This document shows, piece after piece, positions 10,502 through 19,286 of a stretch of 64,000 nt of DNA. Position 1 is the stretch's first letter. Every line of letters begins with the position of its first letter. The notes beneath the pieces were generated by a model. It saw nothing but the letters and a program-made list of their open reading frames with translations, was not told the origin of the DNA and did not search any database. This stretch comes from Pyrococcus horikoshii OT3 (GTDB lineage: Archaea; Methanobacteriota_B; Thermococci; Thermococcales; Thermococcaceae): contig NC_000961.1 in the NCBI RefSeq assembly GCF_000011105.1, forward strand, positions 668,662 to 732,661, given 5' to 3'. A program made the translations under genes and the position numbers.

Positions 10502-10600
10502 GAGTTTATCTAGTTAAATATTTTTTGGCTTAAATTATTTTTGTGATATTATGAACTTAAAAAACTTTTAAATTTATACCGGTCAAAATTTAAAAATTTT
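10502..10600. promoter_or_regulatory. Divergent promoter region between the cell-division operon and cgi121
   Basis: The 167 bases between the two divergent starts are very A/T-rich. A TATA-like box ATTTAAAAAT near 10588-10597, preceded by purine-rich BRE-like sequence, fits a start about 25 bases on and serves the plus-strand cgi121 gene. On the minus strand AATATTTAAC (about 10513-10526) could serve the RHH-ftsZ-parA operon. No operator repeat long enough to be convincing was seen by eye. Confidence 0.45.
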
Positions 10601-10627
10601 TAGCAACACAATTGGTGAGGGGGAGAA

Positions 10628-11092
10628 ATGTATTTATCGGTGGTTATTTCCAAATATACCATGCTAGAAATAAAAACAAAATTTGGAAATATATGTATTG
10701 CAAAAGTCCACTTAAATGAGGATGATGTAGGGAAGGTTCTAGAGGCTTGCGATGAACAATGCCAGGTTATGAGGACTAAATGCTATGAAGAAGTTGTTTT
10801 TGCCACAATACTTGCTCTTAAATCCTTTAATTCTGAGAGAAACACTGCCAAGACTGTAAGGGGGGAAATTTTGCTGAGGTTGGCCGGAGTAAAGCAGATC
10901 AAGGATGCTTTAAAATTAGTCGGCGCATCGAAAGGGGAGAATTTTATTGTCATCTTTAATGTTGATAATCCGTGTGACAAGCTTCGGAGGTTACTGCAAT
11001 CCCTCGGCATAAGGGAAATTGAACTAAACAAATGCCCCCAGGAAGAACTGAAAAAGTCCCTTGAAAAAATGGCTATGGTTGAAGCCTTTTAA
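10628..11092 (+). CDS. cgi121: KEOPS complex subunit Cgi121-like
   Basis: A 154-residue protein resembling Cgi121, the fifth KEOPS subunit, which binds Bud32 and helps recruit tRNA for N6-threonylcarbamoyladenosine synthesis at position 37. Recognisable parts are the EVVFATILALKSFNSERN helix and RGEILLRLAGVKQIKDALK, the conserved core of the family, followed by the strand FIVIF. It contains six cysteines, more than usual for a Pyrococcus protein of this size. GGTGAGGGGGAG directly precedes the ATG. It is divergent from the ftsZ operon and stands alone, other KEOPS genes not being in the window. Confidence 0.8.
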   Translation: MYLSVVISKYTMLEIKTKFGNICIAKVHLNEDDVGKVLEACDEQCQVMRTKCYEEVVFATILALKSFNSERNTAKTVRGEILLRLAGVKQIKDALKLVGASKGENFIVIFNVDNPCDKLRRLLQSLGIREIELNKCPQEELKKSLEKMAMVEAF

Positions 11093-11138
11093 AAAGTTTT
11101 ATAAATTTTTCATGTAATCCGGTTCTGGGTGTTCAAAA

Positions 11139-12314
11139 ATGAGAGAAAAGAGGAAGTATTTTATCGCTGAGAGGGTCCTCCTTATCAAAAGATCGAAAAT
11201 AAGAGAATTATTCGAAAGAGCTTCTAAAATGGAGGATGTAATATCTTTAGGAATCGGAGAACCAGACTTTGATACTCCTAAAAACATAAAAGAAGCCGCT
11301 AAAAGAGCTCTAGATGAAGGATGGACTCATTACACTCCAAATGCAGGAATTCCAGAGCTAAGAGAAGCCGTCGTTGAATACTATAAGAAATTCTATGGAA
11401 TTGATATAGAGGTAGAAAATGTGATAATAACAGCTGGAGCGTATGAGGGTACTTACTTAGCCTTTGAATCATTATTGGAGAGAGGAGATGAAGTTATAAT
11501 ACCAGATCCAGCTTTTGTTTCATATGCTGAAGATGCGAAAGTCGCAGAAGCAAAGCCAGTTAGGATTCCTTTAAGAGAGGAAAACAATTTCTTACCCGAT
11601 CCTAACGAGTTGTTAGAGAAGATATCAAAGAATACTAGGATGATAGTGATAAACTATCCAAATAATCCGACTGGGGCAACGCTAGATAAGGAGTTGGCAA
11701 AGACAATTGCAGACATAGCGGAAGATTACAACATTTACATACTAAGTGATGAACCCTATGAACATTTCATATACGAGGATGCAAAGCATTATCCAATGAT
11801 AAAATTCGCACCAGAGAATACAATACTTGCAAATTCATTCTCAAAGACGTTTGCAATGACGGGCTGGAGGTTGGGATTTGTAGTTGCTCCTTCCCAGGTA
11901 ATTAAAGAAATGACAAAGTTACATGCATACGTAATAGGGAATGTAGCTTCGTTTGTTCAAATTGCTGGAATTGAGGCATTAAGGAGCGAAGAGAGCTGGA
12001 AGGCCGTTGAGGAAATGAAAAAAGAATACAATGAAAGGAGGAAAATTGTTGTAAAACGGCTCAAGAATATGCCAGGAATAAAGGTTAAAGAACCAAAGGG
12101 GGCATTTTACGTATTCCCAAATATATCCGGAACTGGAATGTCTAGTGAAAAATTCAGTGAATGGTTATTGGAGAAGGCTAGAGTGGTCGTGATCCCAGGA
12201 ACAGCGTTCGGTAGGATGGGTGAAGGTTACGTTAGAATAAGCTACGCGACTAGTAAGGAGAAACTCATAGAAGCTATGAATAGAATTGAAAAAGCCTTGG
12301 AGGGTGAAAAGTGA
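11139..12314 (+). CDS. Class I/II aminotransferase (PLP-dependent, aromatic or aspartate type)
   Basis: A 391-residue fold-type I aminotransferase. Landmarks: SLGIGEPDFDTP, NNPTGATLDKE with the Asn of the PLP pocket, LSDEPYEHFIYED, the PLP lysine Lys236 in NSFSKTFAMTGWRLGF, and the substrate carboxylate-binding Arg in GYVRISYAT. It would move amino groups between an aromatic, aspartate or alanine-type amino acid and 2-oxoglutarate; the exact substrate cannot be read. Such enzymes feed the aryl pyruvate oxidoreductase encoded earlier in the window, a functional rather than positional link. Its stop overlaps the GTG start of the downstream GDT1-like gene (GTGA). Confidence 0.92.
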   Translation: MREKRKYFIAERVLLIKRSKIRELFERASKMEDVISLGIGEPDFDTPKNIKEAAKRALDEGWTHYTPNAGIPELREAVVEYYKKFYGIDIEVENVIITAGAYEGTYLAFESLLERGDEVIIPDPAFVSYAEDAKVAEAKPVRIPLREENNFLPDPNELLEKISKNTRMIVINYPNNPTGATLDKELAKTIADIAEDYNIYILSDEPYEHFIYEDAKHYPMIKFAPENTILANSFSKTFAMTGWRLGFVVAPSQVIKEMTKLHAYVIGNVASFVQIAGIEALRSEESWKAVEEMKKEYNERRKIVVKRLKNMPGIKVKEPKGAFYVFPNISGTGMSSEKFSEWLLEKARVVVIPGTAFGRMGEGYVRISYATSKEKLIEAMNRIEKALEGEK

Positions 12315-12574
12315 AAGATGTCCTCCAAATATTTTTACTTATCTTTTTAGCGGAACTTGGGGATAAAACCCAGCTAGCCACGATTACTTTTGCAACTAAG
12401 TATGGATGGTTAAAAGCCTTTATTGGAGCAGTTTCGGCCCTTGCCGTTGTTAACCTGATAGGAGCTCTAATCGGAGAAAAAATAGGGGACTATTTTACAA
12501 TGAGTGTGATCAATAAAGCGGCGGGTATTCTGTTCATTATATTCGGTATCCTAATATTCTTCGATAAAATTTAG
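12311..12574 (+). CDS. GDT1/TMEM165-like (UPF0016) membrane protein, single-unit form
   Basis: An 87-residue protein with three hydrophobic segments and one copy of the family's diagnostic motif E-x-G-D-K-T (AELGDKTQLATITFA, residues 15-29). Eukaryotic GDT1/TMEM165 and many bacterial MneA-type exporters have two such units in one chain and carry Mn or Ca against protons. Here one unit is encoded, so the working transporter would be a dimer. The start is GTG, overlapping the aminotransferase stop, which predicts translational coupling. The metal carried is not readable from sequence. Confidence 0.85.
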   Translation: MKDVLQIFLLIFLAELGDKTQLATITFATKYGWLKAFIGAVSALAVVNLIGALIGEKIGDYFTMSVINKAAGILFIIFGILIFFDKI

Positions 12575-12585
12575 GGGGTGGTAGA

Positions 12586-13779
12586 ATGGGTAGATGGAGG
12601 GCCGTGATACTTGACACAATATTAATGACGGCCGGATTTGGAACTCTAACGTTTATGGGAGTTGCAAAGCCAGATATAATCCATCACTTTGGAATCTCGA
12701 GCAATGAATTCGAGTTGCAACACATAGCTTACGTTTTTGGATTATTTATAGCGTTTCTCCTGGGTAGTACGAGAATATATGAGGGATCCTTCAGGAGGAG
12801 CGTTGGTATAGCAATTTCCTGGGCCGCGATACCCCAAATGCTAATCCCCTTCGTTGGAAATTGGAATGTGGTTGTATTCTTAAGGTTCATTCAAGGTTTT
12901 GTAGTTGGCCTAGTACCCCTATTTAGCACTCAGATAGCTAGGTACTTTGTCTCGGAAAGGCCGTTCGCCAAAGGGATAATACTATCTGGAATCTTCTGGG
13001 GAGGAGTCTTTGGTAGTATTAGTGCAAGCTATATACTTGGCAGGATACCCTGGAAGGAGAGCTTCGTGATAACGGGCCTTATAATGTACCTAGTTTATAT
13101 TATATGGTACTTCCTAACTGATGATTTTGAGATTAAACATCAGAAAGAAGGAGAGGCAACTGTAAGCATTTGGAAACTCCCCTTTACTTGGGTACTTGGC
13201 TTTACGTTTTTCCCGGCCCTATGGGTTATATTCACAATAATAGGGTTTTCAGCAAAGCTTGGATATGACATGGGTTGGAGCAAGGAGCAGGTTGCAACTT
13301 TATCCACCTCCCTAAACATTTCAAAGGCCCTCTGGAGTATAGGGTTTGGATACCTAGGATATTTGCTCTCAAGGAAGAATACAACTCCCAGGGGCCTCTT
13401 TGAAGCAATTGTTAAGGTTATGATACTTGCGTATATAGTGTCTTTCCTGGGCTTAGTGACTTACTCCAAGGGTATACTCTCCGGTAATTATCCCTTAGTC
13501 CTAGCGAGCGTGATCTTGGTTGGAGCCCTTCAAGGGACGGGGCCAGCATTTTGGACAAGTGCTCCGGCCGTGTATCCTGAAAGCTTAGTAACTAGGGCTA
13601 ACTTTGCATTAGGGTTAATTTCCAATTCAGCCAATGCAATAGCTCCAACTATTACTGAAGTCTTAGCAAGGTATAGCATCGCCTTAGCGCTTGCTGAACT
13701 TTCTATAATGCCTCTGGTGGGAATATTGACCCTAATAATTGTAAGTAGAATGAAACTTCCAATTGAGGTTAAGGACTGA
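12586..13779 (+). CDS. MFS transporter, substrate unknown
   Basis: A 397-residue polytopic protein with about twelve hydrophobic segments in two halves joined by a charged central loop near residues 178-190 (TDDFEIKHQKEGEATVS), the Major Facilitator layout. AVYPESLVTRANFALGLISN in the tenth or eleventh segment is the kind of motif seen in multidrug and sugar MFS carriers. GGGGGTGGT precedes the ATG. It follows the GDT1-like gene by 11 bases and may be part of the same transcript. It ends 11 bases inside the convergent MoxR cluster's last gene. I do not recognise the substrate. Confidence 0.8.
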   Translation: MGRWRAVILDTILMTAGFGTLTFMGVAKPDIIHHFGISSNEFELQHIAYVFGLFIAFLLGSTRIYEGSFRRSVGIAISWAAIPQMLIPFVGNWNVVVFLRFIQGFVVGLVPLFSTQIARYFVSERPFAKGIILSGIFWGGVFGSISASYILGRIPWKESFVITGLIMYLVYIIWYFLTDDFEIKHQKEGEATVSIWKLPFTWVLGFTFFPALWVIFTIIGFSAKLGYDMGWSKEQVATLSTSLNISKALWSIGFGYLGYLLSRKNTTPRGLFEAIVKVMILAYIVSFLGLVTYSKGILSGNYPLVLASVILVGALQGTGPAFWTSAPAVYPESLVTRANFALGLISNSANAIAPTITEVLARYSIALALAELSIMPLVGILTLIIVSRMKLPIEVKD

Positions 13780-14185
13780 GCACGGAGATCCGGATAAACG
13801 CGTACAAGAGCAGTAAAAAGAGAACTGCAAGTAAAGTAACATCGAGGGAAACACCAGCTAGGGATATCGCATACACTCCAAAGTACGTTAATAAACTTAG
13901 TCCAACTGCAACTATGAGATAGAGAAAGTGCTCCATTGGTGCCCTTATTTTTTCCATCTCTCTAATTTCTACGACCAATAATCCCAGGGCCATTATTGCG
14001 ACTCCCACGATATTAGTGATCCTGAACACTATAAGGTACAAGGCCAATATCCCCAGGCTAATAATACCAAGGGTATGGGAAAGTAGGGATAGGGTCATGA
14101 TCCCTATTAAAATTACTCCATGTGGTAGAGGATAGAGAAGGAGTGCAAGTACAATCATTAGCAACAACGATGATAATCCTCTCAT
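13769..14185 (-). CDS. Small membrane protein of the MoxR/DUF58 cluster
   Basis: A 138-residue protein, four to five hydrophobic segments and almost no soluble part, with one charged loop (EIREMEKIRAPMEHF). No family recognised. Its ATG follows GGAGGAG and overlaps the stop of the DUF58 gene (ATGA), so it is co-translated with the cluster and probably belongs to the same membrane complex. The 3' end overlaps the convergent MFS gene by 11 bases. Confidence 0.7.
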   Translation of the reverse strand: MRGLSSLLLMIVLALLLYPLPHGVILIGIMTLSLLSHTLGIISLGILALYLIVFRITNIVGVAIMALGLLVVEIREMEKIRAPMEHFLYLIVAVGLSLLTYFGVYAISLAGVSLDVTLLAVLFLLLLYAFIRISVLSP

Positions 14186-15414
14186 AGAATTCTCCTCCTA
14201 ATTGAATTCAGTATCGTTGCCTTTAATGGTTCCCTTACGTTCCAGTCTATTACGATCCCCCACTCTCTAACCTTCTTAATCCTGGCCATTCTCTTTAGGC
14301 TAAGTATCCTTATGGCGATCTCTTCCTCTTTGCTCTTTGGTTCTCTTAGTGAATATGGATTGGGACTCAATACGACAATTTTATAACCGAGTTTGTATAA
14401 TTCAAATATGGCCTTCTCGCTCTCTTGAGTTAAGAGGGGCGAAATGAATATTATCTGAGCCCTCGGGGGTAGCCTAGTTCTGGCCAAGTGCTCAACCTGA
14501 TATGCAATAAGGTTATTCTTATCAGGTTTGCTCATACTAAGTACATCTATACACTTAAAAAAATGCCTCTTCCCATAGTCTACCTTTATCCACACGGGAA
14601 CTGCTTCCGAAATTAAAAGTCCAAAGCTAGTCCCATTTTCTAATGCATCCATAAGCAGGGATGCCGCAACCCTAATTAGGTAGTCGAATACTTCCTTACC
14701 CTTGTATGTAGCATCTACTATCAAGACAACGTCTACTTTCCTCTCACTTTCGAATTCATTTGCCATAATTTTTCCCGTCTTTGCCGTGGCCTTCCAGTTT
14801 ATTACCTTCATAGGATCTCCAGGTCTATATTCCCTCACTGCATGGAACTCTAGTCCCTCCCCTAACCTTGGAGAGGGTAAATGCCCCGTTGTTATCTTTG
14901 TTCCTTTTGTCGAATAGGGGGTTACTACTTCCTCTATTCTCGGAACTCCAATTATCTCATCATAAACCTCAACAATATAATCCTCCTCGAAGAGTCCAAA
15001 GGGATCTCTGTACGAGATTCTTACCCCAGGAAATTCGTGTTTTCCTCTTGAAACTCTAACTTTATACCTAAATACTCTCTCCTCACTCCTCCTCAGGGAT
15101 GTTATCCAATAGTTCCTATCAATAACTTTCAATGAGGGAGGCGTTAAATCCTGGATATAGAGGGATTTAATGTTCGCTCCTGAGACTACCCTTATTGTGA
15201 TCTCAGTTTCTTCTCCCTCTATTAGCCTGTGCCTTCTTATCTCCCTTGATACTTTTACCTCGATTGCGGGCTTAAAGAAAAGTGCTGAGAATAGGAAAAC
15301 GAAGAGAACTGGAAGGGTAAGTACAATCCCTTCCCATCTCAATAGGAGATATGAGGATATAACGATTATCCAGATAATGGTTAATAGTGAGTATGCTTTT
15401 CCCGTTGCCTTCAT
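14182..15414 (-). CDS. DUF58 domain protein (MoxR-associated)
   Basis: A 410-residue protein with two N-terminal membrane segments (about 10-50), a beta-rich domain (residues 50-170) and the DUF58/vWA-like domain, marked by AVREYRPGDPMKVINWKATA near residue 200 and a metal-site-like LIVDATYKG. Proteins of this type partner a MoxR AAA+ ATPase, encoded directly upstream with a six-base gap. MoxR/DUF58 pairs are thought to act as metal-insertion or protein-maturation chaperones of cell-envelope processes; no specific client can be named here. GAGGAGAA precedes the ATG. Confidence 0.88.
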   Translation of the reverse strand: MKATGKAYSLLTIIWIIVISSYLLLRWEGIVLTLPVLFVFLFSALFFKPAIEVKVSREIRRHRLIEGEETEITIRVVSGANIKSLYIQDLTPPSLKVIDRNYWITSLRRSEERVFRYKVRVSRGKHEFPGVRISYRDPFGLFEEDYIVEVYDEIIGVPRIEEVVTPYSTKGTKITTGHLPSPRLGEGLEFHAVREYRPGDPMKVINWKATAKTGKIMANEFESERKVDVVLIVDATYKGKEVFDYLIRVAASLLMDALENGTSFGLLISEAVPVWIKVDYGKRHFFKCIDVLSMSKPDKNNLIAYQVEHLARTRLPPRAQIIFISPLLTQESEKAIFELYKLGYKIVVLSPNPYSLREPKSKEEEIAIRILSLKRMARIKKVREWGIVIDWNVREPLKATILNSIRRRIL

Positions 15415-15420
15415 TTCTCC

Positions 15421-16365
15421 TCACTCAAACTTCGGTACGGGAACCCTTTCCAGGATCTTTTCTATTACGCTTTCTTGACTAACCCTAGTGTACCATAACT
15501 CCCTTTTCAGGATTATTCTATGGCTTAAAGCTGGAATTGCTACGGCCTTAACATCGTCTGGGATTACATAATCCCTTCCTTCTATAGCAGCATAGGCCCT
15601 GGAAAGTTTTAGCAGGGCTAGACTACCCCTAGGAGAAACGCCGATCTCGATATCCCTCTTGTCTTCCCTGGTAGCCCACACGAGGGAAGTTATATATTCA
15701 ATTATGGCATCGCTAACGTAGACATCCTCGACTTCCCTCTGCATTTTTAAGACATCCTTAGGAGATAGCACCGTTTCAATTTCCACCTCATCTTGCTTTC
15801 TCTCTATTCTTCTCCTTAATATTTCTTTCTCCTCATCCTTACTTGGATATCCCATTCTAAGCCTAACCAAGAACCTATCTAACTGAGCTTCCGGTAAGGG
15901 GTAAGTTCCTTCCTGCTCTATAGGATTCTGGGTTGCTATAACTATGAAAGGTTTAGGAAGCTTGTACGTGACACCCTCTATGGTAACTTGTCTCTCCTGC
16001 ATCGCTTCCAGTAGAGCGGATTGAGTCTTTGGAGGGGCCCTATTTATCTCATCAGCTAAAAGTATGTTAGTGAACACGGGGCCTTTTTTAAATTCAAACT
16101 CGAGAGTTTTCTGATTAAAGACGTTAACTCCCAGGATATCACTAGGTAAGAGATCTGGGGTGAATTGAACCCTTTTGAATTCCAATCCTAAAGCTTTAGC
16201 AAAACTTTTAGCCATAAGCGTTTTTGCGAGTCCAGGAAGGTCTTCGATTAGTATATGGCCATCGGCAAGTATTGTAGCTAGAACTAGCTTTAAGACATTA
16301 TCTTTCCCAACTATTGCCTTTTTAACTTCCTCTATAACCATTTGTGCTTTCTTTTGAACGTCCAT
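15421..16365 (-). CDS. MoxR family AAA+ ATPase
   Basis: A 314-residue AAA+ protein with Walker A variant LPGLAKT (about residue 40), Walker [21 protein letters not shown], pore or H2-insert region [10 protein letters not shown], sensor 1 [10 protein letters not shown] and the Arg-rich [13 protein letters not shown]. This is the MoxR/RavA order. It likely remodels a partner through the adjacent DUF58 protein. GGAGGA six bases before the ATG at 16365 fixes the start, even though it lies 44 bases inside the upstream gene. Central gene of a five-gene minus-strand operon. Confidence 0.92.
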   Translation of the reverse strand: MDVQKKAQMVIEEVKKAIVGKDNVLKLVLATILADGHILIEDLPGLAKTLMAKSFAKALGLEFKRVQFTPDLLPSDILGVNVFNQKTLEFEFKKGPVFTNILLADEINRAPPKTQSALLEAMQERQVTIEGVTYKLPKPFIVIATQNPIEQEGTYPLPEAQLDRFLVRLRMGYPSKDEEKEILRRRIERKQDEVEIETVLSPKDVLKMQREVEDVYVSDAIIEYITSLVWATREDKRDIEIGVSPRGSLALLKLSRAYAAIEGRDYVIPDDVKAVAIPALSHRIILKRELWYTRVSQESVIEKILERVPVPKFE

Positions 16366-16729
16366 TTATATCCTCCTCCACTTTTGTAAGGATCCTCTCA
16401 AGATCCCTAATGGAGTCTCCCTCCCAACGAAATTCATCCTCTCTAAATTCGAGGCCTAATATGTTGTATATATCCCTAACATGTTCAAGGATTATTTTTC
16501 GGGATATAGGACTAGTGTTTGCCCTCTTAACGATTCTAGCAAGCCTTTCAATTTCATCCTTCATACTGGTTCTAAAGGATATATTTGGAAGTTTTGGTTC
16601 CCATCCTTCTAGGGAGTACGCGAATAGTATCATAGCCGTTAGGAGGGCCGATATCCATCTAACTAAGTAGTTTCTGAAAAGTACGGCCCCCAAGGCAAAG
16701 ATTAGGGGGATTATGTATTTACTCCTCAC
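16322..16729 (-). CDS. Hypothetical membrane-anchored protein of the MoxR cluster
   Basis: A 135-residue protein with two close N-terminal hydrophobic segments (about 5-45) and a charged helical cytosolic part. The start is GTG at 16727-16729, overlapping the preceding DUF4129-type gene by 11 bases; its 3' end runs 44 bases into moxR in another frame. The long overlap would be unusual for an unimportant frame, and strong charge patterning after the membrane part supports coding. No family recognised; role inferred only from the cluster. Confidence 0.6.
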   Translation of the reverse strand: MRSKYIIPLIFALGAVLFRNYLVRWISALLTAMILFAYSLEGWEPKLPNISFRTSMKDEIERLARIVKRANTSPISRKIILEHVRDIYNILGLEFREDEFRWEGDSIRDLERILTKVEEDINGRSKESTNGYRGS

Positions 16730-17519
16730 CCTTTATCACCATGTAAAGCTTATATGCTCTCTCTGCATCATTTATAGTTACCTTCTCGGGTGCATATTTT
16801 GCTTTCTCAAATAACTTTGCCAATTCGACATACGCTTTTCTCTTGTATGTGACCTTACTTGCATGTTCCCAATGGGTCCAACTTTCCCTGTAAGGGATCC
16901 CGAGAACTTCTAGCCATAATACTGCTTTTTTATATAGCTCAATTACTGCTTCTCTAGGGTTTGAAAACATATCTATCCCTCTCTCTTCAAGGCTAGCATC
17001 GAATTTTTGAAGTTCCTTTTTTATCCTCCTTTTTTCAGCTATGGTCGAAATGCTCTTAGATGCAGAGACTGAAAGGAGGAACAGGGCTATCATGAAAATT
17101 ATTACCGGAACATAGAAAGCAAGTCCCAACTCAGTTCCCTTCCTTGTAAAAGTTGAGGGAATAACGAGAGGGTTTTGGGGTGGGATCTGAGAAGTGTTCG
17201 CTATCTCTTTTACTCTTCCTAAATGGGGAAGTAATTTTATTATCACTAGAAAATACGTCGCTAACATGAGGGAGGAGACTACTATCAAGATTATATTCCC
17301 CAGTGGGCCTGCCTTTGAGTGGCGTCCTTTAATTTTCTCCATATTTAGGATCGCCAACAATAAGAATAACATTGCAATGAATATGTACCCAAAGATGAAG
17401 AGTGTTAGGAAGAGCTCGAGGATCCTCTCACTACCACTTTTATTGTTAAATTCGGCCCCGAGCATTAATCCGAGTATAAACAATATGCCAATGAAGGTTA
17501 TTAATATTTTGAGCTTCAC
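16719..17519 (-). CDS. DUF4129-type membrane protein, first gene of the MoxR cluster
   Basis: About 266 residues: three N-terminal membrane segments, an outside loop rich in Pro, Ser and Thr (IANTSQIPPQNPLVIPSTF), a fourth membrane segment near residue 145, and a cytosolic helical domain whose REAVIELYKKAVLWLEVLG and LAKLFEKAKYAPEKVTINDA look like the DUF4129 C-terminus. DUF4129 proteins commonly accompany MoxR-DUF58 pairs, some with transglutaminase-like partners; none of the latter is seen here. Two GTG codons compete; the one at 17517-17519 sits six bases after GAGGTG and is preferred over that at 17526-17528. Confidence 0.75.
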   Translation of the reverse strand: MKLKILITFIGILFILGLMLGAEFNNKSGSERILELFLTLFIFGYIFIAMLFLLLAILNMEKIKGRHSKAGPLGNIILIVVSSLMLATYFLVIIKLLPHLGRVKEIANTSQIPPQNPLVIPSTFTRKGTELGLAFYVPVIIFMIALFLLSVSASKSISTIAEKRRIKKELQKFDASLEERGIDMFSNPREAVIELYKKAVLWLEVLGIPYRESWTHWEHASKVTYKRKAYVELAKLFEKAKYAPEKVTINDAERAYKLYMVIKGEE

Positions 17520-17559
17520 AGGGGACACCTCATTTGTCTTTCAGACAATTATCTAGCTC

Positions 17560-17600
17560 AGCAGATTAAAAGCTTTATATAATGTAAAAAATCTTTCATA
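17560..17600. promoter_or_regulatory. TATA-like box in the MoxR cluster / symporter divergent spacer
   Basis: CTTTATATAATG at about 17572-17583 is the clearest TATA-like element in the 160-base divergent spacer. Its distance from the minus-strand GTG is about 55 bases and from the plus-strand ATG about 100 bases, so it may serve either strand; a second A/T-rich stretch near 17625 suits the symporter better. Confidence 0.35.
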
Positions 17601-17682
17601 AATTTCAAATTTTGAGCAGGAAAGCCTTAAATAGTTCATTAAGCTATACTAAAAGGTGAATAGTCTACATGGGGGATCAGCA

Positions 17683-19236
17683 ATGGGCGGTATAATGGAC
17701 TTCGTGAACTGGCTTGATGGTGAAGTTTGGGGACCACCAATGATAGTGCTTCTCCTAGGTACAGGGCTGCTATTGACCATAATTCTCAAGGGAATCCAGT
17801 TCACAAGGTTGGGTTGGTCCATAAAGTATACCCTATTTGAGGGAAGGAAGAAAACTGGTGAAGGAGATATAACACCCTTCCAAGCTTTGATGGCAACGAT
17901 CTCTGGAACCGTTGGAATTGGTAATATCGCTGGAGTTGCAACGGCTATTCACTTTGGAGGCCCTGGGGCACTGTTCTGGATGTGGATCACCGCACTATTC
18001 GGAATGGCAACGAGGTATTCAGAAGGTCTACTTGGAGTCGCATTCAGAGATAAACTTCCAGATGGAACAATGATAGGAGGATCGTTCCATAATTTAGAGA
18101 AAGGCTTTTCTCAGGTGAAGGGAACTGGCGTTAGTAGAACGATAGCTTCATTGCTAACTATCCTGTTTGCTATATTCATAGCAAAAGATGGTCTTGGTCT
18201 CAGTGGAGGACTCAGGGCTCTTGCATTTGCGATTGCGATACTCTTTGCAATATTGGGTCTTGCATTGCTTAAAGAAGATTACCTCCCAGCTATTGGGAAG
18301 ATATTAGCTATATTATTCGCTCTATTTGCCTCAATAGCTGCATTCGGTATTGGAAATATGACCCAGGCTAACTCTGTTGCAGATGCACTTAAAACGGCCT
18401 TTGGAATTCCGGAATGGATAACGGGGTTAGCTTTGGCGATATTGACCTTCATCGTAGTCATAGGTGGTATAAAGAGAATCGGTGAAGTAGCGGAGATGCT
18501 CGTTCCATTCATGGCAATAATATACTTCTTATTTGCAATAGGTGTCTGGATTAAGTTCGCAGGTCAGATACCACATGCAATAGCAATAATAGTTAAGGAT
18601 GCATTTACAGGAAAGGCCGTTGCAGGTGGGGCCGTTGGTCAGGTGATAATCTGGGGTGTAAAGAGAGGTCTATTCTCTAATGAGGCAGGTTTGGGAACGG
18701 CAACCCTTGCCCACGCTGCAGCTAGAACCGATCACCCAGCAAGACAAGCTCACGTTGCTATGCTAGGCCCATTCATTGATACACTGATAATCTGTTCATT
18801 AACTGGAGTAAGCATAGTCGTTACAGAAGCCTACACTAAGTTCCCGGATCTTAACGGTGCACCATTGACCCAGGCAGCCTTCGCTCAGGCCTTTGGTCAT
18901 ATGGGAGAGATCATGGTTGCTATAGGTATTATCCTCTTCGCATATTCAACGATACTTGCATGGTCCTTCTACGGAAGGCAGAACGTCATGTACCTTGGTA
19001 AGTGGGTAACTCAGGATCCAAAGAAGTTTGCAAACCTCTATCCAAAGCTCCACCTAGTTTACAACTTGCTCTTCGTTATCTTCATCTACATAGGTGCAGT
19101 TAAGCCCCTCGAGGATGTATGGAACTTCTCAGACATGATGAATGGACTCATGGCAATACCTAACCTGATAGCATTAATAGTCCTCTATCCAATAATCAAG
19201 CAGTACACTGAAGAGTTCATTGCAAAGAATCCATAA
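17683..19236 (+). CDS. Alanine/glycine:cation symporter (AGCS family)
   Basis: A 517-residue polytopic carrier of the APC superfamily that imports alanine or glycine with sodium (or protons). Family marks: the N-terminal WLDGEVWGPPMIVLLLGTGL, GDITPFQALMATISGTVG with the NIAG turn, GMATRYSEGLLGVAFR, and RGLFSNEAGLGTATLAHAAA, the AGCS signature. Ten or more membrane segments. The start at 17683 follows GGGGGAT at a seven-base distance; an upstream GTG is not supported. The next gene, 50 bases on, encodes a class III aminotransferase-fold enzyme, so the pair may handle alanine together. Confidence 0.93.
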   Translation: MGGIMDFVNWLDGEVWGPPMIVLLLGTGLLLTIILKGIQFTRLGWSIKYTLFEGRKKTGEGDITPFQALMATISGTVGIGNIAGVATAIHFGGPGALFWMWITALFGMATRYSEGLLGVAFRDKLPDGTMIGGSFHNLEKGFSQVKGTGVSRTIASLLTILFAIFIAKDGLGLSGGLRALAFAIAILFAILGLALLKEDYLPAIGKILAILFALFASIAAFGIGNMTQANSVADALKTAFGIPEWITGLALAILTFIVVIGGIKRIGEVAEMLVPFMAIIYFLFAIGVWIKFAGQIPHAIAIIVKDAFTGKAVAGGAVGQVIIWGVKRGLFSNEAGLGTATLAHAAARTDHPARQAHVAMLGPFIDTLIICSLTGVSIVVTEAYTKFPDLNGAPLTQAAFAQAFGHMGEIMVAIGIILFAYSTILAWSFYGRQNVMYLGKWVTQDPKKFANLYPKLHLVYNLLFVIFIYIGAVKPLEDVWNFSDMMNGLMAIPNLIALIVLYPIIKQYTEEFIAKNP

Positions 19237-19286
19237 TGCCTTTTCTACCCTTTTCTTATTACCCTTTTTCTTTGGAGGTGATTCTA

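Noticed and set aside
10720-10760. GATGATG resembling a C box within cgi121
   Set aside because: No CTGA or second box at the right spacing; inside coding sequence.
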